A stretch of DNA of 64,000 bases from Pigmentiphaga aceris. Lineage in GTDB: Bacteria; Pseudomonadota; Gammaproteobacteria; Burkholderiales; Burkholderiaceae_B. Every line of letters begins with the position of its first letter. Position 1 is the first letter of the stretch. Of this stretch, positions 34,619 through 42,951 are shown in pieces. The stretch lies in NCBI RefSeq assembly GCF_008119665.1, contig NZ_CP043046.1, positions 5,084,001-5,148,000 of the forward strand. Direction: 5' to 3'. Made by a program: the position numbers and the translations under genes. The notes under the pieces are model-generated. The model searched no databases and was not told the origin of the DNA. It saw only the letters and a program-made list of their open reading frames with translations.

Positions 34619-35764
34619 TCACTTCTGCGGATTGAAAACGCTGATGCCGTCTTCGGGCAACGCCAGCCCGACGACCGACCCTACCGGCCACTGCTGCATC
34701 GCGCCCAAGCCGGCGCTGCGAACCGTGACGACCTGACGTGCCGTCATCGGGATGTCCACATCCACAAAGGTGTTGATGTGGTCGCCCTGGAAAACGTGAT
34801 TGACCACGGTGCCGCTCAGTACCGATCCGGGATGCAGGTTTTCGAACCTGATGTGTTCCGGGCGCACGTAGATGTCCAGGCGCTCGCCGGAATGCGAGCC
34901 GCCGACTAGGCGGGCACGCGGCAGGCTGATCAAGGCCGAACCAAGTCGCAGCTGAATATCGGAGCCGCTCTGGCCGTGATAGTGGCTGGGCAAGATGTTC
35001 ACATCGCCCAGGAACGAGGCAACGAACGGGTCTTGCGGGTTCTGGTACAGATCGGCGGGCGATGCAATCTGGCGAATGGCACCGGCCGACATCACTGCGA
35101 TGCGGTCCGACATGGCCAGCGCTTCACCCTGATCGTGCGTCACGAATACGGTGGTCAGACCCAGCCGACGCTGGATCTCGCGGATCTCGACCTGCATGGA
35201 CCCGCGCAGGCTCTTGTCCAGCGCAGAGAACGGTTCGTCTAGCAGCAGGACCTTGGGCTGAATCACTAGCGCACGCGCCAGCGCCACCCGTTGCTGCTGA
35301 CCACCTGACAGTTCGCGCGGCTTGCGATGACCCAGGCCATCGAGCTTCACCATTTCCATGGCCTGCTTCACCCGCTGCGCCAACTCGTCCTTCGGTACAC
35401 CGCGCATGCGCAGTCCGTAGCCGATGTTGCGCTCGACATCCATGTGCGGGAACAAGGCGTAGTTCTGGAACACGATGCCGATCTGGCGTTTGTGCGGTGG
35501 CTCGCTGGTAACGGGTTCACCGTCGATGAACACCTCCCCGTTGTCGGCCTCCGCGAACCCAGCGATCAGGTTCAGCAGCGTCGTCTTGCCGCAGCCCGAT
35601 GGCCCCAGCAAGGTAAGGAATTCACCGCGTTTGATCTTCAGCGAAAGCTCATGCAGAACGGTCTGGTCACGGTACTTCTTGACCACGCGTTCGAGGCTGA
35701 CGGCGGTGTCGGACGCGGGTGCGCGGCGTGCTTGCACTGCGGTATTTGAATTGACTGCGCTCAT
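34619..35764 (-). CDS. Spermidine/putrescine-type ABC transporter ATPase (PotA-like)
   Basis: A 381-residue ATPase. Walker A is GPSGCGKTT (about residues 54-62), Q-loop FQNYALFPHM, signature LSGGQQQRV, Walker B LLLDEPFSALD, and switch His in FVTHDQGEAL. The C-terminal ~110 residues form the TOBE-type regulatory domain (YVRPEHIRFEN). It is the first gene of a five-gene operon whose other members are enzymes. The only matching binding protein and permeases lie on the opposite strand at 40003-42818, so the transporter is split over two operons. Confidence 0.92.
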   Translation of the reverse strand: MSAVNSNTAVQARRAPASDTAVSLERVVKKYRDQTVLHELSLKIKRGEFLTLLGPSGCGKTTLLNLIAGFAEADNGEVFIDGEPVTSEPPHKRQIGIVFQNYALFPHMDVERNIGYGLRMRGVPKDELAQRVKQAMEMVKLDGLGHRKPRELSGGQQQRVALARALVIQPKVLLLDEPFSALDKSLRGSMQVEIREIQRRLGLTTVFVTHDQGEALAMSDRIAVMSAGAIRQIASPADLYQNPQDPFVASFLGDVNILPSHYHGQSGSDIQLRLGSALISLPRARLVGGSHSGERLDIYVRPEHIRFENLHPGSVLSGTVVNHVFQGDHINTFVDVDIPMTARQVVTVRSAGLGAMQQWPVGSVVGLALPEDGISVFNPQK

Positions 35765-36107
35765 GATGGCATCACGGTGATTTGAAGGGGCTTGCCGGAC
35801 GCCAAGGCGCTTATGCGCTATCCACTCAGGACAGCGAGACCGGTCTGGTACTGAGGCACAAGATAAGACAAACCGTCGGAATTACGTATTTGCCGAAATT
35901 GATGCCGCCCCTCGGAAAAAACGAAATGGCCACTTTGCTTTTTCCTAAGCCCTGAGTTCGAAAAACATCATTCTCAAACGACGCCAGCTTCACCAGAATT
36001 CTGCCGTCGGTGATCGATGTCTCCAGGGTGCCTGTGATGCGCCGCCTGACCGGCTACCAGCCTGTGTCGGCGAGACAGATCAAGGGCGATCAATTTTAGG
36101 AATTCAA
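35765..36107. other. 343-base divergent regulatory gap
   Basis: There is no convincing gene. The gap separates the ABC ATPase operon from the flavin monooxygenase gene and must hold promoters for both. Around 35870-35960 it is noticeably AT-rich and contains the large palindrome listed separately. AGGAA before 36108 is the ribosome site of the monooxygenase. Confidence 0.6.
35914..35945. promoter_or_regulatory. 32-bp imperfect palindrome, probable operator
   Basis: The left arm GGAAAAAACGAAATGG (35914-35929) pairs with the right arm 35930-35945 in 13 of 16 positions, with no spacer. Such a large symmetric site in an AT-rich divergent gap is what a dimeric or tetrameric regulator would bind. 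The LysR gene at 37393-38352 is the nearest candidate. Confidence 0.5.
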
Positions 36108-37358
36108 ATGTCAGTGGAAAAAATCAACACCTTGGTTGTGGGCGCTGGCCAGGCGGGTATCGCGATGAGCGAGCATCTTTCCCTCATGGGGGTGCCGCAC
36201 ATCGTGCTGGAGCGCAGCCGCATTGCGGAACGCTGGCGCTCGGAACGCTGGGATTCCCTGGTCGCCAACGGACCGGCCTGGCACGATCGCTTTCCGACGC
36301 TGAAATTCGACGGTGTCGGGCAAGACGTGTTCCCGCCGAAAGAGCGCATGGCCCAGTATTTCGAGGACTATGCCGCGATGCTGAAAGCGCCCATCCGCAC
36401 GGGTGTCGAGGTCAAGCATGTGGAACGTCACGTGGGACGGCCGGGCTTCAAGGTCACGACCTCCGCCGGCATCATCGATGCAACCCACGTGGTTGCCGCA
36501 ACCGGCCCGTTCCAGGCACCGACCTACCCCAAGATCGTGCCCGAGACCGACGGCATTCAGCAGCTGCATTCGGTGAATTACAAGAATCCCGGACAACTGA
36601 AAGAAGGCGCGGTGTTGGTGGTGGGCGCAGGCGCATCGGGCTCGCAGATTGCAGAAGAATTGCGCAAGGCAGGCAAGACGGTCTACCTGTCGGTGGGCGA
36701 ACACTACCGTCCGCCGCGTGCCTATCGCGGCCGTGACTATTGCTGGTGGCTGGGTGCGCTTGGCCTGTGGGATGAGGTCAAGATCAAGCCGAAGAAGAAG
36801 CACGTGGCCTTCGCCGTCAGTGGGTATGACGGCGGCAAGACCGTGGACTTCCGACGGCTGGCGCACGCAGGCATCACCCTGGTCGGCCTGACCAAGTCCT
36901 ACCAGAATGGCGTGATCGAATTCGAGAAAGGCTTGGCTGAAAATGTGGCCGAAGGCGACCGTGCATACTTCGACGTGTTGCGTGATGCCGATGCGTACAT
37001 CGAAGAGAATGGCCTGCCCTTCCCGCTTGAACCTGAAGCCTGGGAACTGCTGCCTGACCCCGACTGCCTGAGCAATCCGATTCTGGAACTGAACCTGGCT
37101 GACGCAGGCATCACCACGATTCTCTGGGCCACCGGTTTCACCTTCGATTACGGCTGGCTGCAGGTCGATGCCTTCGACGAAAAGGGCGAACCCTTCCACA
37201 AACGTGGCATCGCTTCCGAGAGCGGCATCTACTTCCTTGGCTTGCCGAACCTGGTGAACCGCGCGTCGTCCTTCATCTACGGCGTCTGGCACGATGCGAA
37301 ATACATCGCCGACCACATCGTCATGCAAGACGCCTACATGGCCTACGAGAAAGAGTGA
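36108..37358 (+). CDS. Flavin-containing monooxygenase-like NAD(P)/FAD oxidoreductase
   Basis: A 416-residue flavoprotein of the YUCCA/CzcO-like class. The FAD motif is LVVGAGQAGIAMSEHL (residues 9-24) and the NADPH motif VLVVGAGASGSQIAEEL (about 170-186). The segment RWDSLVANGPAW follows the first motif, and the ATG motif ILWATGFTFDYGWL lies near residue 345. Enzymes of this class insert oxygen at a nitrogen, sulfur or carbonyl carbon. It is monocistronic, divergent from the ABC ATPase operon and closed by a hairpin. With the transporter it may start degradation of an N-containing compound. Confidence 0.85.
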   Translation: MSVEKINTLVVGAGQAGIAMSEHLSLMGVPHIVLERSRIAERWRSERWDSLVANGPAWHDRFPTLKFDGVGQDVFPPKERMAQYFEDYAAMLKAPIRTGVEVKHVERHVGRPGFKVTTSAGIIDATHVVAATGPFQAPTYPKIVPETDGIQQLHSVNYKNPGQLKEGAVLVVGAGASGSQIAEELRKAGKTVYLSVGEHYRPPRAYRGRDYCWWLGALGLWDEVKIKPKKKHVAFAVSGYDGGKTVDFRRLAHAGITLVGLTKSYQNGVIEFEKGLAENVAEGDRAYFDVLRDADAYIEENGLPFPLEPEAWELLPDPDCLSNPILELNLADAGITTILWATGFTFDYGWLQVDAFDEKGEPFHKRGIASESGIYFLGLPNLVNRASSFIYGVWHDAKYIADHIVMQDAYMAYEKE

Positions 37359-37366
37359 TCGTCCCA

Positions 37367-37390
37367 GTGCCCCATCAAACGATGGGGCAC
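37367..37390. terminator. Hairpin between convergent monooxygenase and LysR genes
   Basis: GTGCCCCATC (37367-37376) pairs perfectly with 37381-37390 around AAAC. No T run follows, but it lies between two convergent stop codons, where it can stabilise or end both messages. Confidence 0.55.
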
Positions 37391-37392
37391 GA

Positions 37393-38352
37393 TCACGATG
37401 ACAGCATGCGCGGGTCGTAGAAACTTGCTGCGCTCATTCCGGGGATGTATTGATCCGAGATATAGGCACGGCAACGTTCCATGAACACGCTGGTCAAGCG
37501 CGAGGCTTTCATCGACTTGTAGGTGGCCAGCCCCAGCAACATGGGGCGATTGCTGCCCGCCAGACGAACCCGCACCAATCGCTTGCCATCCAGCGACATG
37601 TTGGACTTCGGGCGCACGTTGAAAATGGCGTAGCCAAAGCCGTTGGCCACCATGGATCGCACCACTTCTTCAGAGCGTGATCGCGCCACGATATTGGGCG
37701 TGACACCCGCTTGCGAAAACAGCGAGGTGAAGTAGTCGCGGCTCATGGGCAAGTCCAGCAGCACGAAGGGCTGCGGTGCCAGTTCTTCCAGCGTGACAGC
37801 GCTTTGTTCTGCAAGCGGATGCAGTTCGCTTACCAGCACATAGGGCGGCAAGGTTGCCAGCCGCTCGAAGTGAATGTCGTCACCGAGGTGCAAGTCGTAG
37901 GTGATCGCCAGGTCGATTTCCAGCGCGTGCAACTTGCTCATCAGGACTTCCTGATCGCCTTCGAGCATCTGCACATCCACCTTCTCGAATGCACGCGCAA
38001 ATCCGAAGATGACTTCGGGTGCGATCATCGCGGTCAGGGACTGGAAACTTCCTACTCGCAATGCGCCTTGAATCGCATTGCTTGAATCGGACGCGATGTC
38101 ATACAGGCGAGACGAGGTCTCCAGCACTTCTTCGCACTGACGCAAGACCAATGTGCCGGTTGCGGTCAGCCCCAAGCCTTTTGATGGATGACGCACGAAC
38201 AGCTGCACGCCCAGCTCGATCTCGATGTGGGCAATCGCGGCGGAAATGGAAGGGGAAGAAATGTGGATCTGGGCCGAGGCCGCAGCAATGCTGCCGTGCT
38301 TCGCCGTTGCGACGAAGTACTCCATCTGGCGCAAGGAAATTCGGTTGAGCAT
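37393..38352 (-). CDS. LysR-type transcriptional regulator
   Basis: A 319-residue LysR protein, started at the ATG at 38352 (MLNRISLRQMEYF), which aligns with the family N-terminus; open sequence further upstream is not needed. The helix-turn-helix runs AAASAQIHISSPSISAAIAHIE (about residues 20-41). The ligand domain starts at about 93 (GALRVGSFQSLTAMIAPEVI). It is convergent with the monooxygenase gene. It is the only regulator within the 31.5-44.4 kb catabolic region, so it probably controls the divergent promoters at 35.8-36.1 kb. Inducer unknown. Confidence 0.9.
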   Translation of the reverse strand: MLNRISLRQMEYFVATAKHGSIAAASAQIHISSPSISAAIAHIEIELGVQLFVRHPSKGLGLTATGTLVLRQCEEVLETSSRLYDIASDSSNAIQGALRVGSFQSLTAMIAPEVIFGFARAFEKVDVQMLEGDQEVLMSKLHALEIDLAITYDLHLGDDIHFERLATLPPYVLVSELHPLAEQSAVTLEELAPQPFVLLDLPMSRDYFTSLFSQAGVTPNIVARSRSEEVVRSMVANGFGYAIFNVRPKSNMSLDGKRLVRVRLAGSNRPMLLGLATYKSMKASRLTSVFMERCRAYISDQYIPGMSAASFYDPRMLSS

Positions 38353-38470
38353 AGAAAAGCGGACCTGAAGCACAAGACGTGGCGGTCCAGTATAGCGACG
38401 ATGCGCACGAGGACTACGAGCGCAACGCAACGCGCCGGCCAGCAGCCGGCACAGGCATCAACCAGCGGGA

Positions 38471-39142
38471 TCAGAGATTTCCGGGAACGCCGAAGCTTGG
38501 TGCCGCCCGGGGGTCGAGTGCACGTGTGATGTAGGCATGCATTTGCGGTTCGTACACCTTCCAGGTGGCGTACAAGGCCTGCACCGGGTCGTGTTCCACC
38601 CAGTCCAGGCGCAGGTCTACAACAGGCCAGTTCTGCTCACCATAGACCAGCAAGCCTGCCGAATGCACCGGCCCTTCTTCGCCCCCTGCGGCTTGGCCGG
38701 CCAGCATGGCCTGCATCAAGCGTTCGGCAAGCGAGCCTTCTGCCGTCTCGAAGGCCGACAACATGGCCTGGGGCACATCATGCGTGCGCAGCATGTTGCC
38801 GGCACAAGCGGCATGCGTGCCCACCACGCTTGCCAAAGTACCCAGCGCCTTGGCACCGGTGAAGACGGCTGGCGGGTTGTGTGCATCGATGACCATCAGT
38901 TGACGGTAGTCGATGAACGGCCGCTTCTGCAGTTCAACCAAGGCTTGGGCGGGCGTCATGCCACTGGCCAATAGATCGAGGGCAAGCGGTCCCAGGTCGG
39001 GGTCGGTGATGTTCTGGCTGGCGGCAGCACCAACGCCCAGGCGACCACGAACGCAGCGCGCCGCGACCGCAGGCGAGGACGAAGCCACCGCTGCGCCGAA
39101 CTGGCCTGTGATCGGGCAACGCGCAATGATCGAAAAGGTCAT
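38471..39142 (-). CDS. DUF1028 family protein
   Basis: A 223-residue protein, started at the ATG at 39142 (MTFSIIARCPITGQFG), the usual DUF1028 N-terminus. The fold is of the Ntn-hydrolase type in known members. The typical early blocks AAVASSSPAVAARC and AAASQNITDPDLGPLALDLLA are present, with an internal CAGNMLR segment. DUF1028 genes are often found with RidA genes and amine or peptide catabolic genes, as here, where RidA ends 29 bases upstream. Function is not established. Confidence 0.85.
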   Translation of the reverse strand: MTFSIIARCPITGQFGAAVASSSPAVAARCVRGRLGVGAAASQNITDPDLGPLALDLLASGMTPAQALVELQKRPFIDYRQLMVIDAHNPPAVFTGAKALGTLASVVGTHAACAGNMLRTHDVPQAMLSAFETAEGSLAERLMQAMLAGQAAGGEEGPVHSAGLLVYGEQNWPVVDLRLDWVEHDPVQALYATWKVYEPQMHAYITRALDPRAAPSFGVPGNL

Positions 39143-39171
39143 GTTGGAAACGCTTGAAAACGTGAAAGAGA

Positions 39172-39585
39172 TCAGTCGGGAATGACGGCAGTGGCGTCGA
39201 TTTCCACCAGCCATTCCGGTCGCGCCAAGGCCGACACCACCAGGCCGGTCGACACCGGGAACACGCCTTTCAGCCACTTGCCCACAACCAGGTAGACCGC
39301 TTCGCGATAACGCGGGTCGATGATGTAGATCGTCACCTTGCAGATGTCTTCCAGTTCACCACCGGCTTCTTTCAGCAGCATGGCGATGTTGGCCATGGCC
39401 TGCTCGGTCTGCCCGGTCACGTCGCCGATGCACACGCTTTCCGAGGTGTCGAGATTCTGGCCGATCTGTCCGCGCAGGAACACCGTGCGCCCACGGGCCA
39501 CCACGGCCTGGCAAAGGTCGTTGTCGAGCTTTTGTTCCGGGTAGGTCTTTTTCGTATTGAAGGTACGGATGCGGGTGTGTTTCAT
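39172..39585 (-). CDS. RidA/YjgF family enamine/imine deaminase-like protein
   Basis: A 137-residue RidA-family protein started at the ATG at 39585 (MKHTRIRTFNT). Typical segments are VFLRGQIGQNLD, TEQAMANIAMLLKEAGG, DICKVTIYIIDPRYR and a C-terminal WLVEIDATAVIPD with the conserved Glu. The conserved Arg of active deaminases would fall in DPRYREAV. RidA proteins hydrolyse reactive enamine/imine intermediates made by PLP or flavin enzymes. Here it probably supports the amine-handling flavoenzymes nearby. It is the first gene of a pair with DUF1028. Confidence 0.88.
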   Translation of the reverse strand: MKHTRIRTFNTKKTYPEQKLDNDLCQAVVARGRTVFLRGQIGQNLDTSESVCIGDVTGQTEQAMANIAMLLKEAGGELEDICKVTIYIIDPRYREAVYLVVGKWLKGVFPVSTGLVVSALARPEWLVEIDATAVIPD

Positions 39586-40002
39586 GGCCGGTCGAACAAA
39601 GGGGACGTTGAAGACATCGATGCCTGCGGCAGCGACGAGAGAGACGATGTGCGCCGACACATCATCTGATGGCCCGCCCCCAGGGGCCATTTGTATTTTC
39701 CGGGTGACCGTTTAGGAATTTCCGACACAGGCGATTGCCTGCCGGCACGGGTTCGTACCCGGGCAAAACCGCGGTCTGGCGTACCCATCGGGAAATGCGA
39801 AGCACCCCTAAGTAAAAGGCGACTTGGCCGAAGCGCGGGCGTTTTACATCATCCATTCAGTGATCGACGGCGATGTGTCCCGGCTGCGGCCCACATGCCT
39901 GGATCACGTTCCTGATCCACGCTATTCGCCCAGATTTCCGACCCACGTTCTCGACGCACATCCGTCCCGGCAGACCGTCCCCTTTCCGATTGAGGCCAGT
40001 AA
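39586..40002. other. 417-base divergent gap between RidA and binding-protein genes
   Basis: I see no convincing gene. The gap holds a GC-rich hairpin (39669-39675 with 39684-39690), a half-site described separately, and a small hairpin CGGGT/ACCCG at 39748-39761. The promoters of the RidA-DUF1028 pair and of the binding-protein operon must lie here. GAGG before 40003 is the ribosome site. Confidence 0.6.
39685..39701. promoter_or_regulatory. Half-site related to the 35914-35945 palindrome
   Basis: CCATTTGTATTTTCC (39687-39701) resembles the right arm of the palindrome. Both share TTTG, two free bases, then TTTTCC; the distance from the CCA block differs by one base. The opposite arm is not evident. 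Confidence 0.3.
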
Positions 40003-41031
40003 ATGATTCGCAAACTTCTTACTCTGTGCGTCCTCTCCACCGCGCTTGGTGCCACCACCACTGCCTGGGCGCAAGACGCCCTGGTCGTCAGCACCTGGGG
40101 CGGCAGCTTCCGCGACCTCATCGACGAGAACATCGGCAAGGAATTCACGCGCCAGACCGGCGTCCCGGTGAAGTACGTTACCGGCGGCACCATTGACCGT
40201 CTGAACAAGGCCAAGCTTGCGTCCACGCCGGAAAGCGACGTTACCTTCACCACGTCGCACGTGGGTTGGCTGTACGTCAGCGGCAACCTGTTCGAAACGC
40301 TGGACACCAGCAAGATCCCGAACTACAGCCACCTGGTCGAGCGCGCCAAGATCAGCCCGTATCACATCGGCAGCTGGGCCTACGTGTATTCGATTGGCTA
40401 CCGCCCCGACCAACTGCCGGCCGGTGTGAAATTCGACAGCTGGAACGACCTGTGGAACCCGGCGCTGAAGACCAAGATCGCCTCGCCCGACTTCGATCCC
40501 AGCCACTTGATCGCAGTAAGCGCCATGCTGTCGGGCGGTGACGCCGCGACCTGGGAAAAGGGCCAGGAAAAGCTGAAGGCGCTCAAGCCCAACTTCAAGG
40601 CTTTCTACACCAACGACGCGAACTCGCAGCAACTGATCGCCACGGGCGAGACGCCCGTACAGGTCATCCTGTCGATGAACGCGTATCACATGGCCAGCCA
40701 AGGCGTACCCGTCAAGGTCGCCATGCCCAAAGAAGGCGCAGTGCTGGGGGTGGACAGCATGGGCATCATGAAGGGTTCGACCAAGACCGACCTGGCCTAC
40801 AAGTTCATGAACATCGCGCTGTCGCCTGAAGTGCAGTCGAAGATCGTGGCCTCGAAGAAAGCCAGCCCGGTCATCGACAACGCCACCGTATCGGCTGAAG
40901 ACGCCAAGCTGCCTGGCGTGTTCACCACCAAGGAACAGTGGGATACCCAGACCATCGTCGTGGACAACAAGCTGCGCGCAGAAAAAACCGCCGAATGGCG
41001 CAAGTGGTTCACCGAAAACATCATGAACTGA
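40003..41031 (+). CDS. ABC transporter substrate-binding protein, spermidine/putrescine type
   Basis: A 342-residue periplasmic binding protein with a Sec signal peptide (cleavage after AWA, about residue 23). The mature start LVVSTWGGSFRDLIDENIGKEF is typical of the PotD/extracellular family-8 group. Tyr/Trp-rich ligand segments such as GSWAYVYSIGYR occur later. It is first in an operon with two permeases, separated from them by a strong hairpin that probably keeps binding-protein output high. The partner ATPase is at 34619-35764 on the other strand. The ligand could be a polyamine, betaine or a related cation. Confidence 0.9.
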   Translation: MIRKLLTLCVLSTALGATTTAWAQDALVVSTWGGSFRDLIDENIGKEFTRQTGVPVKYVTGGTIDRLNKAKLASTPESDVTFTTSHVGWLYVSGNLFETLDTSKIPNYSHLVERAKISPYHIGSWAYVYSIGYRPDQLPAGVKFDSWNDLWNPALKTKIASPDFDPSHLIAVSAMLSGGDAATWEKGQEKLKALKPNFKAFYTNDANSQQLIATGETPVQVILSMNAYHMASQGVPVKVAMPKEGAVLGVDSMGIMKGSTKTDLAYKFMNIALSPEVQSKIVASKKASPVIDNATVSAEDAKLPGVFTTKEQWDTQTIVVDNKLRAEKTAEWRKWFTENIMN

Positions 41032-41074
41032 GCACGGTGACAAGGCAGCAGTCACTGCTGTCACACGCACTGAG

Positions 41075-41114
41075 AGGGAGGATTTTTGCGGGGTCTTGCC
41101 GCGACATCCTCCCT
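41075..41114 (+). other. Intercistronic hairpin between binding-protein and permease genes
   Basis: AGGGAGGAT (41075-41083) pairs perfectly with 41106-41114, and an inner GCGG/CCGC stem adds stability. A 15-base palindrome CAGCAGTCACTGCTG lies just before at 41046-41060. Such hairpins commonly protect the binding-protein message and limit read-through into permease genes. Confidence 0.6.
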
Positions 41115-41146
41115 TGCTGATTGAGCATCTGAAATAAGGGTTCGCC

Positions 41147-41995
41147 ATGCGTTCCGATCTACGGGCCTGGCTGGTTTCCCCAGCCGCATTCATCGCGCTG
41201 GGCATCACCGTGTCACTACTGGCGGTGTTGCAGTTCAGCTTCCGAACCTTCATCCCCGGTTCGCTGGATGTCGGTGGGCTGACCCTTGCCAACTTCACCG
41301 GCATGGGCAAGTCGATTTATTTCGACGCATTCTCGAACACCTTGCTGTTGAGCATCGAGACAACGGTCTTCTCCTTGCTGGTCGCCTACCCGCTGGCCTA
41401 TGCCCTGGTGCGCGTACAAAGCCGGGCGTTGAAGTCCTTCATTCTGGTGGTGTCGATCACGCCACTGTTCCTGGGCGAAATCGTTCGTACCTACTCGTGG
41501 ATCGCAGTGCTGGGCAGCAATGGCTTCATCAACGGCACGCTGCGCGCGCTTGGCCTGATCGATGGACCACTGACCTTGATGTTCACCCACGTGGGCGTGC
41601 TGGTGGCGCTGGTGCACGTGACGATTCCGGTGGTGGTGCTGATGCTGGCCACGGCCATCTCGCACATCAACCGGGACTTCGAAAAAGCGGCGCAAAGCCT
41701 GGGCGCAGGCCCCATCAAAGTCTTCGTGACCGTTACCCTGCCCTTGTCGATGCCCGGCATTCTGGCCAGCATCACCACCTCGTTTGCGTGGACCTTCAGT
41801 GCGTTTGCCACGCCGCAGATGATTGGCGGTGGCCGCGTGCCGACCGTGTCGACGCTGGTGTATCAACTGGGCTTTTCTTCCATGAATTTCCCCCTGGCTG
41901 CCAGCTTGAGCGTGATGGGCCTGCTGCTGACCGCAAGCGCTTTGTATGCCCTGGGATTCTTCACCAAGCGCCTGAAAGCGATCGGAGGACACTGA
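41147..41995 (+). CDS. Polyamine-type ABC permease (PotB-like)
   Basis: A 282-residue permease with six membrane helices. The first is at about 12-30, and the EAA coupling loop is DFEKAAQSLGAGPIKVFVTVTLP. AAGGG lies before the ATG. It overlaps nothing but is only one base from the next gene. It forms the channel with the PotC-like protein. Confidence 0.92.
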   Translation: MRSDLRAWLVSPAAFIALGITVSLLAVLQFSFRTFIPGSLDVGGLTLANFTGMGKSIYFDAFSNTLLLSIETTVFSLLVAYPLAYALVRVQSRALKSFILVVSITPLFLGEIVRTYSWIAVLGSNGFINGTLRALGLIDGPLTLMFTHVGVLVALVHVTIPVVVLMLATAISHINRDFEKAAQSLGAGPIKVFVTVTLPLSMPGILASITTSFAWTFSAFATPQMIGGGRVPTVSTLVYQLGFSSMNFPLAASLSVMGLLLTASALYALGFFTKRLKAIGGH

Positions 41996-41996
41996 C

Positions 41997-42818
41997 ATGA
42001 AAATCCAGAGTTCGCTTCCCCTGTCCATGCGCATCGCCGGCCCGATGCTGATTGCCGTGCTGCTGGCCTTCGTGCTGCTGCCCGTGGTGGTGGTCACGAT
42101 CGCCTCGTTCAATGCCAAGGCCATCATTTCCTTCCCGCCAGAATCGTATTCACTGAACTGGTTTGCTCGCGTGTTCACCTACCCGGATTTCCGGGAGGGC
42201 TTTCGCGCAAGCATGATCATCACCGGCTGGTCTTCATTCCTGGCGCTGGTGATCGGCACGGGTCTGGCCATCGCAGTGAAGTCGCTGGAATTCAAAGGCA
42301 AGCAGACCCTGCTGGCGATTTTGCATTCACCCTTGGTCGTGCCGCATTTCACGCTGGGCCTGGGCTTGCTGATTCTGGTGTCGCAGACCTCGGTGCAGCG
42401 TCACTACGGCATCGTGATCCTGTGCCACATCATGCTGGTGCTGCCCTTCGTGCTGCGTAGCGTGTATGTGTCGATGGAAAATCTGGACGCCCGACTGGAA
42501 CAGGCCGCCGCCAGCCTGGGGGCGTCGCCCGTGAAGGTGCTGTTCACCGTCACGATTCCGCTGCTGGCCCCCGGCCTGTTCGGCGGCTGGCTGTTCGCCG
42601 CGATCATGTCCTTCAGCGAATTCACCGCATCCCTGTTCGTGACGACGCAGGCCACACAAACGCTGCCGGTCGCCATGTACAACTACGTGCGTGAATATGC
42701 CGACCCGACCCTGGCGGCATTGTCGGTGGTGTACATCGTGGTGACGGCCACGGTGCTGGCCTTTGCGAATTACTTCCTGGGTCTGGGGAAGATTCTTAAT
42801 ATCGAAGACAATCACTGA
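41997..42818 (+). CDS. Polyamine-type ABC permease (PotC-like)
   Basis: A 273-residue permease with six helices and the PotC-like early segment SFNAKAIISFPPESYSLNWFARV. The EAA loop is LEQAAASLGASPVKVLFTVTIP. It starts one base after the PotB-like stop, so translation is coupled. GGAGG lies upstream at the end of the preceding gene. A nested hairpin closes the operon. Confidence 0.92.
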   Translation: MKIQSSLPLSMRIAGPMLIAVLLAFVLLPVVVVTIASFNAKAIISFPPESYSLNWFARVFTYPDFREGFRASMIITGWSSFLALVIGTGLAIAVKSLEFKGKQTLLAILHSPLVVPHFTLGLGLLILVSQTSVQRHYGIVILCHIMLVLPFVLRSVYVSMENLDARLEQAAASLGASPVKVLFTVTIPLLAPGLFGGWLFAAIMSFSEFTASLFVTTQATQTLPVAMYNYVREYADPTLAALSVVYIVVTATVLAFANYFLGLGKILNIEDNH

Positions 42819-42825
42819 CATCCAA

Positions 42826-42884
42826 GGGGCAGCCACCGTGATCCACGCGACGGGATCACGGTGAGTCTCTGATTTTTCTGCCCC
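42826..42884 (+). terminator. Nested hairpin terminator after the PotC-like gene
   Basis: CACCGTGATCC (42834-42844) pairs perfectly with 42853-42863. An outer pair, GGGGCAG (42826-42832) with CTGCCCC (42878-42884), can close around it. A T run (42873-42877) lies between the two 3' arms. Confidence 0.7.
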
Positions 42885-42951
42885 AAGATTGATCTGGATG
42901 TATTGGTCCAGCCATGTTGCCACGTTATCGTCTGAGCAACGGAGGGCAACA

